Shown piece by piece: positions 47,931 to 58,952 of a DNA stretch of 64,000 nt (position 1 is the first letter of the stretch; each line of letters starts with the position of its first letter). Below the pieces are notes generated by a model. It searched no databases. It was not told the DNA's origin and saw nothing but the letters and a program-made list of their open reading frames with translations. Source of the stretch: Branchiostoma floridae (taxonomy: Eukaryota; Chordata; Leptocardii; Amphioxiformes; Branchiostomatidae); NCBI RefSeq assembly GCF_000003815.2, contig NC_049988.1, positions 10,433,819-10,497,818 of the forward strand, given 5' to 3'. The position numbers were made by a program, and so were the translations under genes.

Positions 47931-50900
47931 TCAGTCAGGGTTGGCGGGCACGAGCGCGTTTCTGTTGAAGCGACGTCTGTGCTCCTCAGGATAGGTCACA
48001 TGTGACAGCGGAACCTTCTGTAGCGCCCTGTGTACGTGAGGACAAAGTATACTAACTTAGAACCATTCACAGTCAGTAATGTGTTCAAAGATAAGATGAA
48101 GCAGCCATCCTCCAACCTAAGTTATTATTGCAATGACAGTGAAGTTTATTTCATATTCAAGCCCCTTTTGGGGCTAAAATCAGTAAATATGATACAAAAG
48201 GACTGATAGAAACTATTATTCTTCTGTCTTCTTAAAACATGTGGAGACATGCAGAGGGTTTTTTCTTCAATACATCATAGTTAGATGATGACAAAAGATA
48301 TTTGAACATAATGAGGCAAAGTGTTACGTTTTTCAACAGTTTCAAATTAGGTTAAATAAAAGATATACAAAGCGTAGAAGTGTTTTTCATACGAACCTGC
48401 TCTCTGAGGTGGCGCCCAGGAACAGCAGTGTTCCCAGACAGAAAGGGAAGGCCAGAACAGGCAGGTTCAGCTGAACAAGATGGAACAATGTTTATAGAGG
48501 TTAGACATCCAGGTAAACAATATTCAAATACTAGATTGGAATTTTAGTGACGTTGAAGAAGAGTATTAAATGGATGTCACTCGAAACAACGTCCGGAAGT
48601 AAGTCTCCGTTTTAGTCCAGTTGTAAAGATGGAATTGTATTTGAAGGAACAACTGACATAAGGTTTAGAGGAACATTACCTTCTCTATTATAATGTTTGA
48701 GAATTGGATAGACTTCATTCTAAAGAGGCCAGGAGAAAAACAAGAAGGTCAAAAATGCATTTTTCTCACCAACTTTCTTGTTCAAGCTACGAGTAATTTT
48801 CTGGTGATGTATCCTCCAGATGTTTTCCATATATTTCCATATACATACATGTATTGAAAATAAGGTATGTAGGGAATGGTCAACGTAAAACTTTAAAGAA
48901 ATTAGGAAAAAGTTCCTCATTAAAAAACCAAAACGCCAAAGTACCTTAAATGTCTGATTACTGAAAATTAATGGGATAGCCTTTCAACAGTGTCAAAAGC
49001 CACAGTCTGTATTTGACCAGAAGACGCCATAAACCTTACGATATAATATGATGATTTATCACATACCATGGCAAAGACGTCTGTCATGCCCGCCCAGAGT
49101 AGTGCACAGAAGACACCTGGGTAACAAAAGGAAAAGGAACATTTTATTGCATTCAGTGGAGCGTACACAATAGCATTGTATACAACATAGATCCACATAT
49201 CTTCATCGCAATGCGAAGGTCACTGTTTTTGTTTCACCTATTTTTTAAGCACTAAACGTGCCCGTGGCGGGGAAACTCATGCATCTGCTTGGAAACGTGC
49301 GCGTGGCCGGGAAAACCCATGCATCTACTTGGAGATGATCTCAGCAACAGGGCACGCTTGCAATCACTTAATGTGTCACGCTAATTAGCACGAGGGGACA
49401 ATATCCGTTATCAGGGTCAGAGATGTTTGGCTAATTTCGTGAATTATTAATGTGTTGTGTATGGTGCATTTTGAAGGTCCTTTCATGCCACATTACCTAC
49501 CCACAATTGCACAATGTCATATCGGTACACGCGTGTTTTTTATGATCAGGCGATGGTTGGTCTCAAACGTTCGCGATTTCTTTCCCAGAAAAATACTTTT
49601 CTGCATCTTACTTCTCTGAATTGGAGAAAATAATTGTAAACCATTGTGTCATTAAACGTCATTGCACATACGTACCAATGTATCTTTGATTTAACCGCAT
49701 TGACAATTTCATAGTTTGCAAAACATACAGAAACCCGTAGAGAATTAGTAGTCACAAATAAGTCGGATGCATGTGGATGATTTCCACCCTCTCTTTGCTG
49801 TTCCACACGTACAGTTTTTCTGTCATGAACTCAGGAATAGGACAATTTCATCTAATTATATATATATATTTATGCGTTGATTGGTTAATGTTTCATTTGA
49901 ACGTTAACAGCCTAAGCGTATGCATGAAATAAGTGTACAACCACTTGGAAGAACACTATAGTTCCTAATGGTATCACATGGGACAGCAAGTTACCTAGGT
50001 GTTTCAATAGCTGGGAATATTTCTACAATGAGGAGTTGCAAGCCGTTTCCCTTTTGCACGAACATAAGACCCCCATTTTGCATCCAGTCCACTAAAAGAC
50101 CGTCGAAGTGCAGCCCCAACCGAAATGCCCTACCCAGGATTACACAGGGTCTCCCAGTTACCAATAGATTGGAACCAGGAGTTCAGATATGAGACTGCTA
50201 CCAGTTTAGCCACAGGGACATCCGTAATAAGTAAGTTCTGGTGAGCTTTACTAAAAGAAAGTAGGTGAAATTTCAATTTTATTACTCCAACTCACACATT
50301 TATCCGGTGACACAGTTTCTCAAAGTCGTTGCGCAATCGACATAGCTAAACGAAAGTACATTTGATTACTGAATTTTAGAACGATCCCTAATAACCTGCC
50401 CAACAATAGCAGCGGCAATTATGACCCCGACACAATTTATGAGATCATTTCTAAAGGAGCAACAGGCAACAGACACAAACACGTCACACCTAGGATACAG
50501 GTACGCAGTGGAAAATACACTGGGTTTGGAAGACTTCAGCTTCTTGTCCAAACGGCTACTTCCTGTAAGATCCTCAGGCAATATGACGGCAGTATAAGCT
50601 ATTCAAAGTCCACCTGTTGACATATGTTCATCATTGGTGCGTGTCTATTCGTAATTTGGATACTTTCTCTGGCTGACAGGGCGTGTGGAGTTTCAAAAGT
50701 AGGACGTGGTCTCCGCCAGATGTTGTATGGAATTTCGCAACGACTGTTAAGACGATCGCTACGTTCTAAGAGCCAACAAACTTGACTCTTAAAAAAGTAA
50801 TCATCGGGAGGATACCTTTCCAGTGGACAGCATGGGGAAAGTTGTGACGGCGCTGCTTTTCTTCATCTTTCTGGCTTACCACATGTTGGGGTCAGCCATC

Positions 50901-53900
50901 TTTGACGTGCTTGAACGAGAGGAAGAGGCGAAGAGAAGGGCTCTTGTGTTCTCAACACACGACTGGGTAGACTCTTACATGTGTCCCAACAATGGCCATG
51001 ACTGCTTGGATGACAACAGCACAGAAAATCTGGATCTAGACTTGTCCGCGCACTTTGCCAACATCACAGGCAGGACCCAGGACAAGTTTGAAACACTGTC
51101 GAACAGCCAGGAGACAGTTCGTATTGCGGATGTCCCAAGGATACTTCTAACCGCGAGAGAACTTCACGACCTCGTACATAACGTCACGAGCATGGCCGAA
51201 CTTGCCACGAAGACCGGCATCGACCCTCACAGTACGAAGAAGAACAGCACACCGGAGGAGTGGATCTTCCCCAAAACTAACCACTTCTGTATGACCGTCC
51301 TGACTACCATCGGGTACGGACGCTTCTCCCCTGCCACAGAAGCGGGGAGACTGTTTTGTATTTTTTACGGACTTTTTGGCATCCCTTACACAGTTGTCAT
51401 ATTTGCCATCGTGGGGGAAATGTTGAAGGAGTATGTCCAGATAACAGCAGACTGGATCACCAAGCGACTTCGTCATGACTGGGGACCGAAAAACATCAAG
51501 AGGGCAACAGTGGGCTTCTACCTTATAGTGGGGAATTTTCTGTTTGTCATGGTCCCTGCCATTGTGTTCGTTCACGTAGAAGAGTGGTCCTACACCGAGG
51601 CGTTCTACTACATCTTCGTCACTCTGAGTACCGTTGGGTTTGGGGACTACATGGCGAACAGACGGAAAGGATTGGACTACAGCACGGCCTATGTGATCGC
51701 ACGGTTGTGCTGGTTGTACATCGGGCTGTCGTATTTTTCCATCATCTTCTACCTGATGACGATGGCCATTCAAGACGGACGGAGTAAGCTAGAAAAACGG
51801 GTGGAAACAGCCCAGGAGAAGGCGCGGGAGGTCACTTCTTCGATTGGGATGAGGAGCGGCTCGGTTAGAAGGACGAGGGTGAGGAAAATTCATGTGACAC
51901 AAGTGGCACCGAAGCCTACCGAAATGGCGACGGTGGACTAGACAATGAACCATCATTTAGCGTCGTTATACCCCCATCACATTAGGCGAAAATCGATCGG
52001 ACGACGAGTCTGCGAGCTCTAAATTACGAGGAGGCATGACNNNNNNNNNNNNNNNNNNNNNNNNNNNNNNNNNNNNNNNNNNNNNNNNNNNNNNNNNNNN
52101 NNNNNNNNNNNNNNNNNNNNNNNNNNNNNNNNNNNNNNNNNNNNNNNNNNNNNNNNNNNNNNNNNNNNNNNNNNNNNNNNNNNNNNNNNNNNNNNNNNNN
52201 NNNNNNNNNNNNNNNNNNNNNNNNNNNNNNNNNNNNNNNNNNNNNNNNNNNNNNNNNNNNNNNNNNNNNNNNNNNNNNNNNNNNNNNNNNNNNNNNNNNN
52301 NNNNNNNNNNNNNNNNNNNNNNNNNNNNNNNNNNNNNNNNNNNNNNNNNNNNNNNNNNNNNNNNNNNNNNNNNNNNNNNNNNNNNNNNNNNNNNNNNNNN
52401 NNNNNNNNNNNNNNNNNNNNNNNNNNNNNNNNNNNNNNNNNNNNNNNNNNNNNNNNNNNNNNNNNNNNNNNNNNNNNNNNNNNNNNNNNNNNNNNNNNNN
52501 NNNNNNNNNNNNNNNNNNNNNNNNNNNNNNNNNNNNNNNNNNNNNNNNNNNNNNNNNNNNNNNNNNNNNNNNNNNNNNNNNNNNNNNNATTCATACATAA
52601 TTAATCGCTTTCATATTACAACGATATTAACTTCCTTGTGACGCGGTCATGACTTTGACCGATGATTGGCAGGTGATTATAATTATTGTCGCTCTAATAA
52701 GAAATGTTTTCTACATATTTTGCTACATCATGAACTTCATTTGTACACCAGGCCATTTTGACGTCTTTCCAGTAAAACAACATTTATCGGCAGCAAATTT
52801 ATGAGAAGTTAACATTTTGTAAATTTCGTTTTTGATTTTCCCATCTCTTTTAACACAATGTCGGGGCTACGTCTTGTTTTTTTGTTCTTGTTCATGTATA
52901 TCGTAATATCATCTTATGTAGCGTGTTATCATGAGCGTATGCTGCATATTCTCTATTGTCATTTAGCCAGATGACGTTAACGAATGAGACAGTGACTGTC
53001 TTATTGACCACTTTTTGTCTGCGGGTTGTACCATGCGTAGAGTTAGACGGGGCGGACAAGTAAAAAAAAAGTAATACGTATAGATAACGTTCTTATTTAT
53101 ATATTTTACCCACAATGATTTCGACTGTATATACCTTTTATCATTAAAAAATCTGATTACATTAGCAGTGTGTCTGTTACTTTCAAATTGACATACATTT
53201 ATGACTTAACAAATGTACAAAATTTAGATATTTATATACGTTATAAACAACTTGTCTCAATCATGTGCAATGATATACGATAATAACGTTCGCTTCACTC
53301 AGTCGGTGGTTTCTTTGATGGTTATAGAAACCGACCATGCCTAATGACACTGTATACGCTGAGGGAAAGAGGGCCATTAACGTTAACCCTTACGTCACGA
53401 CATGTAATATCTTGTCGCAGTGTATTTCGGTATTACATGCAATGATTCCATATCAAAACCATAACAATAGACGTCAGTGACATTAATTGCTGCCTGATTG
53501 TGAATTGTCATGCCACGATATCACAGAATGTCTTTGTGAGAAAAATATAACGGTGTTGAGATGAAGGGGAGTTTAGGAAGGGCATAGACGGAATCCTAGC
53601 CTTGGTTGTAACCGTTGGTTCAATCTTTTTGCTTACTAAGGACGTTGCCCAGGTTATCAGATACCACGTTATAGAGTTGAACGTTTGGACCTGTGACGTC
53701 AGCAATTGGTCATAAGTGCCAGGAAATCCATACCATCCACCGTCTCTGTTAAGCAATGGATTCATATTCATGACAGCAAACAAGCAACGTTGCAAAAACG
53801 TCCTAGATTATCAACCAACACGAAACGTACACCAACACAAAGCACATTCTATATCTTGTATGAAGTATGATGTTTAGATAGTAGGAAGAAAAGTTCATTA

Positions 53901-56900
53901 TATACCACAGAAGAGTGAGAGGAGATGACTCTGGATCGTCAGCACGTAGAACACACCCCCGACAGCCGCCGTGCCCAACACCGAGTTGTATGCGCATGCG
54001 CCTGAGTAGACCCAATGTAGGGGTACGCCAAGAATGAGAGCTGAAGAGACAAACAGACATGATCGTTGTCAGCCATATTTGTTGACATAAGATCAAAATC
54101 AAATCTGTCTTCTCTATTGAAAGCTAAATGACCGAAAAAATAGTTTACAAAGCCCTAACACAAATTAGAAAGAGTACCCAAACGAACCAAAATATCAAAA
54201 TGACCAGAACGAACGGACACGGACTATGAACACTAGGCTTTCGCACTAATGTTTTGTACCATGTATATGAAGTGATATATGTTGATAGATTTATTAGTAC
54301 TCGATGTAATCTATATCTCTGTTATATATTATCTCCCACGAATCCTCGACGACGGGGAAAGAGCCATTATTACCTCCCTCATGACCTCAATGAAAAGCGG
54401 CCTGCAGGCCGATTTGAGCTTCTCATGAATAAAGAAAGGTTCAAACAAACAAGCACCCGAACCTACCCGTGCCAATGCCGATGACAGCGCCCATGACGCA
54501 ATGATAGAACACCATGGGTGACGACACCAGGATACCAGCGGATATGAGACCTCCAGCGACCGCCTCACCACACCCATAGCACTGTCCAATACCTATCGGC
54601 ACTGCTTGGAGTACCTGTGCAACGACATTATCATGATTGTCTTTATATGGTTTAGGTTAGCTATATGGCGCCTTCACATGCGTCGTAGGTCGTCATATGT
54701 CGTACGATTTTTATGTCGTACTATTTCCTAGCAGGCTGTGACAGAACCAACTACCGACAAGTATCTAAAACAGCCTTATCCGTAACACAACTGCGTTTTG
54801 TGCGACACATGCACTATTAACCCGTCAATGCACAGATTGATTTGTGATCGTACGATAACCGTACGACAAATGTAATATGGCCCCAAAAAGAAGCAGGTAT
54901 GGGCTTGTGGGATTTGTAACGTCTGTAGGGAAACACAATAACGGTTCTCCGAACGAACCTTGATCCAGTCTATCTGATCTGCAGTTGTCAGGTTAGCTGT
55001 CTGGTTAGGTAGCAGCTGCTGTTCATCTACCAGGTATAGCCGCGGATAGCTGTCTCGAGTTCCCGCCGCTGTGGTGTAGACAAGAACAGCCACGTTGAAG
55101 GCAAGGTTGAGAGAAGGCAGCTCCATTTTCCCCAGGATTCCCGACAGGCCACTGTTTATAAACGTACTGGGGAACATGAAAAATGTCACGTTAGGTTGGG
55201 TGGGGTCATATTGGCTATCCCCCTGAGGCGTCGCCAAACATATGATATGTAACGTGCAATACACACAAACATTAAACGCTTGCAATAAACAGCCACGTTG
55301 AAGGCAGGGTTTAGCGAATGCAGCTCCAACTTTCCCAGGATTCCCGACAGACCACTGTTCATAAACGTACTGAAGAACATAAAAATGTCACGTTAGGTAG
55401 GGTGGGGTCATATCGGCTATCCCTGAGGCGTCACCAAAAACGTGAACTGTCACATGAAGCTTTTTCATGCAAGACAGGGCTTAAATGTGTCATTTAGACA
55501 CAACACAATAGACACAACCATCAAACGTTTGGAATCGTGCTGCTCCGTTACCTCATGATTGCCATGACGATGACGGGAACAACGGTCAGCCCGTGCCAGT
55601 CGGGGTCCGGGGACAGGGCGGCCAGCAGGAGTCCGGTCAGCAGGCCGTTAAACCCGCCACCTCCACTCTCTACACAACCTTTACCCTAGAAGTCAAGAAA
55701 AAATACAAAAGACTATGATTATCTGTTTTCCTTCCTTTATTTCATTATCAATTGAGATTACCAGCTTGGAGTACGGAAGGAATGACAGAACGGGTAACTA
55801 TCATATTTTCGCCATGTCAACCCGGGGATCGAACAATAAGGTTTGAACCACACACACACTTTACGACATGTGTGTTGGAAACTTTAACGTGCTCTGGGTA
55901 TGGCTTTCCTAAAACAGGAGGCCCTGTGCTTTAGATTCAACTGCCCTAACCTTAAGACCACATTTCTGGCGTTGGTCCAGCGGTGAAGCCAGTAAATGTC
56001 TTGGTCATATTTCAAAACCGGGGCCCGGCCGGGCAGTATGTTTGTGGAAAAAATGGAGGATATAAAAGAGAACAAAACACGTAAAACGTAAAACATAGTT
56101 AATCATGAACACAATTAGTGCATGTTTCTATATACAAACATGTATTTTTCGTTTCGGCGAACAGCCCTGCCGGGCCCCGGGTTGAAAATGTGACCTGAGC
56201 AAAAGCAGTACTACGATCGACGTCCTTCCGTTGATTTAATCCCTTGAACTATACACGAATGCCCCCATGTACCTGGCGGAAGATGACTGCTGTGAGTGTG
56301 GAGAAGAACAGTCCGACTAGTCCACACAGTCCCATCCATGGACTCTCCACCATCAGTCCACTGATGACCAGCAGGCCCCCCAGGGGGTTACTGAGGAGCG
56401 GAAAGAAAGATAGTTACGAAGGAGGCCTGCATTAGTGGAGTTGATAATGGCAAAGTATGCGATTACGTGATAGCTATCACTCGATATACAGAATATCCCC
56501 GTAACTACCCTTGCAGAAGAAAAAGAGGAAGAAAAAGAGTGGGAGAGAGACGCCCAAACGATAACGTTTCATTAGCGACGAACCTACTCAGGAACATCTA
56601 GCTGGCAGTTCTTACGTTATACTGACAAAAATATGTGGAAACACATACGCACAGATAGTTAGAGAGGGGGAGAGAGAGAAAGTGGGAGAAAACGAAAGAG
56701 AAGGTAAAGACACACCTAAAACAATACCTCTATTTTCATGGAGATAACAACACTAACCTACCTCAGGAACAGTGGCTGTGTGGCGCCCCTCACGTACCAG
56801 TCCACGAACCGTACCGGGACAGGCTTCCCCGCCAGCCACACTCTCAGCGGCCTCATGTCGCCACAGACGTAACGGGCAAACACACATCTGGACTCCTCTG

Positions 56901-56940
56901 CGGGCACGTTTATATTCTCTTCCACATCCACTGCTGCCAT
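47931..56940 (-). CDS. SLC14A: Urea transporter family (SLC14-like)
   Basis: SLC14 proteins are plasma-membrane channels for passive urea flux. Nine exons: 56762-56940, 56273-56390, 55552-55685, 54959-55166, 54467-54614, 53906-54040, 49067-49116, 48397-48470, 47931-48027; phases agree and give 380 residues, as in UT-B (389). Matches include VCGDMRPLRVWLAGKPVPVR and FVDWYVRG, the VGLFFSTLTAVI helix, IGIGQCYGCGEAVAGGLISA, and the C-terminal VPLSHVTYPEEHR. The fold is a two-half inverted repeat. The first-half signature LPxxTxPF reads LPSLNLAF and the second LPVLAFPF, so both threonines are replaced. The start is the first ATG in the open exon. Intron 6 (49117-53905) houses a K2P channel gene and a 548-base gap. 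Confidence 0.9.
50832..51941 (+). CDS. Two-pore-domain potassium channel (KCNK family), intronless
   Basis: K2P channels are dimers that carry background K+ current across the plasma membrane. A single open frame of 369 residues: M1 at about 4-25 (VVTALLFFIFLAYHMLG), a long extracellular cap loop with N-glycosylation motifs (NIT, NVT), pore 1 TTIGYGRFSP near 158, M2 LFCIFYGLFGIPYTVVIFAI, M3 YLIVGNFLFVMVPAIVFV, pore 2 STVGFGDYMA near 266, M4 LCWLYIGLSYFSIIFYLM, and a short basic tail. Both filters (GYG, GFG) are intact. The M1-P1 loop is about 130 residues, longer than usual. It lies antisense within intron 6 of the urea transporter gene. Subfamily is unclear; pore 2 and M4 look TREK/TALK-like. 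The start is ATG 50832. Confidence 0.92.
   Translation: MGKVVTALLFFIFLAYHMLGSAIFDVLEREEEAKRRALVFSTHDWVDSYMCPNNGHDCLDDNSTENLDLDLSAHFANITGRTQDKFETLSNSQETVRIADVPRILLTARELHDLVHNVTSMAELATKTGIDPHSTKKNSTPEEWIFPKTNHFCMTVLTTIGYGRFSPATEAGRLFCIFYGLFGIPYTVVIFAIVGEMLKEYVQITADWITKRLRHDWGPKNIKRATVGFYLIVGNFLFVMVPAIVFVHVEEWSYTEAFYYIFVTLSTVGFGDYMANRRKGLDYSTAYVIARLCWLYIGLSYFSIIFYLMTMAIQDGRSKLEKRVETAQEKAREVTSSIGMRSGSVRRTRVRKIHVTQVAPKPTEMATVD
55287..55437 (-). pseudogene. Truncated tandem copy of urea transporter exon 4
   Basis: A TTCTTCAG acceptor is followed by TFMNSGLSGILGKLELHSLN and PAFNVAV, the first ~31 codons of the 54959-55166 exon, then the match ends without a donor. The upstream intron sequence (ATGTCACGTTAGGT..GGGTGGGGTCATAT) is duplicated too (compare 55089-55245). 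It could be skipped, or spliced in as a disabled alternative. Confidence 0.75.
56004..56194. mobile_element. GC-rich-ended MITE, copy 1
   Basis: GTCATATTTCAAAACCGGGG + CCCGGCCGGGC at the left is inverted at the right as GCCGGGCCCCGGGTTGAAAATGTGAC. Interior AT-rich with ATTTTTCGTTT. Same family as 59975-60149. Lies in a urea transporter intron. Confidence 0.75.
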
Positions 56941-57009
56941 CAAACCGTGTGTTACGGCACCAAAACTCGGAATGCACTTGACTTGCTTATCCAAAAGCAC
57001 GTATGTGCG

Positions 57010-58945
57010 TGATAGAGAATATTTCTTCCAGTGGCAGTAGTCTTAACAAATCATCCTTGTACACGCCAAAATGTCTTGTTTTTGGTCAGCAGGGAATGAC
57101 AGTTTTTACTGGGATTAGCGGCTTCACTATGAGTTTCCTGTATGGTAATTAGGTCATAAATGGATCAAATCAAGCGACAGCGGCACGAAAATGCTTTATC
57201 TTCTTTGAAGCGCTTTTAACTCTGAAAAAACCAATAACACAGAGATCATCTCACAGTGGGGATCAGCGATCATCAGCACGTGTTGCGTCTGGTTTTGACA
57301 TTTGTCTTTTTTTATATACATTGCCTTCTGTAAGAAGCACAACATCTGTGTTAGACAGACTAGTTAACGTTCATGACATTTCGTCTCTGTTCTGATATAT
57401 ACAAATGTATGACAAACAACGGCTCTAATTCAATTCCTCCCAAATAGTGTGGAAAAAGAATGGAAGGTTTTAACTTTATGTCCGTACAAAAAGATAGTTT
57501 CCTGAATAAAATGGCGCTGGCGTATGCTTATTTCTTTTTTGACTTTCTGTAATTTTCTTAAACGCAAGAATAAGAAATTGGTTTTAAATATGTGGACTGC
57601 TTTGACAGTATGGCTTGACAATGCATGCAAGAGCACGCGTGTGCTTCAAAACGAGTTGGAATGAACAGGCATAGTGTCCTGAGTGTTGTTCAGCACCAAG
57701 GACATGAATAGTATGGTAAAACAAGAAGCTATTTTAAGTATGCGCTTTGTCTGTGAGCGCTTCGTGTAAGAGGGATGATGATATCAATAGGACTGTTAGC
57801 ATGAAAAATGCGCAAATCCTTTGTCTAATCACGATGTGTATTCAAAACCATATCAACAAGTCAAGATAAGAAGAAATCATTTCCAACAAGTGTCGCTGAT
57901 TACCCTATTGTCCATTGGTAACGAATATGCGTTATTATTGTACTTTGTAGTGCAACTTGTAAATAGATCTTGGATGTTCCATTGACTTGTGTATTGTGTA
58001 TATATTATGTATTGACTGCTCCTTTTTATGCAGTGTGTATATCTTGATGGCATGGCTGATGACTGTTTTTAATTGACATGTATGTAAATTATGACCACTG
58101 TATGTACTAGTATGTTGTCTGTATGAAGTCCAGGAAGATTAGTGGCGTGCCCTAGGGCACGTCACTAATGGGTTTTCGAATAAAGTCTCAAAGTCTCAAA
58201 ATTCTAAAGTGGACTAACTGGGCTTAACTAATCCAGAAGCCTTTATGAATATTCATTATCTTTTTCTTTAATGTCAAACAAGCCTAAATGTTTGAATACA
58301 TGTACATCCTGATTTTTTAGCATTCTGTTAGTAATATAGATCATATAATAGCAACAAGTAGTATATACATTAAAGAAATGTTGATGTCACTCTCAGTTCT
58401 TTTTACCACACCACATTCAGCGATGCTGCGTTCTGAAAGATTCTGATGAGTTAAGTTTGTTTAACAGTCGTTTTTTCTTACGTGGTGTGTATCTGTCTAT
58501 TGTTAACGTCTTTAGGTATAAAGTTTCTAAAACATTGTGATAATTCCACGCTATTTAACCACAGTGGCTTACATCTCAGACATCTGCTTTTGGAAATAGC
58601 TTTTCTTGATGGTTCAACAGCTTTGTTTTTAGCGTTCGTGTCTTGTTCAGAACATGCTAGTAGTTTTATTACAGCACAAAACGGAAGATTTCCTCTCTAC
58701 TTAATTAAAGCTCATTTCTGTGTCTGAAACTGAGAGGATGGCACGAACTAAAGTGGACAAAAAACGCAATATCCTAACCGGTAGATGCCTGGTAATCTAG
58801 TTAATGATTATAGGGTAAATGGGTAAATCGTCGATTTTACTAAAATAGTATTGTAGCTAGGGCAGCACAACAAAGTGTTCCAGTAAGTTGTACAAAAATG
58901 TAGGTCATTTCTTTGTCAAAGTGTCTACTGGTCTGACATAATTTT
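57010..58945. other. Intergenic region between urea transporter and esterase
   Basis: No gene seen. The only recognised item is the retrotransposon 3' end at 57900-58203. The remaining AT-rich sequence has short open frames only. The promoter of the urea transporter gene should lie just above 56940, but no clear motif was recognised. Confidence 0.4.
57900..58203 (+). mobile_element. 3' end of a non-LTR retrotransposon
   Basis: A hairpin AGTGGCGTGCCC..GGGCACGTCACT is followed by TAATGGGTTTTCGAATAAAG and a short TCTCAAAG tandem tail. A stem-loop plus tandem tail is typical of Jockey/CR1-type 3' ends. The 5' limit is a guess; no ORF remains. Confidence 0.5.
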
Positions 58946-58952
58946 GCCCAGC

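Noticed and set aside
51147-51773. 208-residue minus-strand frame
   Set aside because: Antisense shadow of the K2P channel coding sequence.
52036-52641. Open frames of about 200 residues
   Set aside because: They are translations of N runs.
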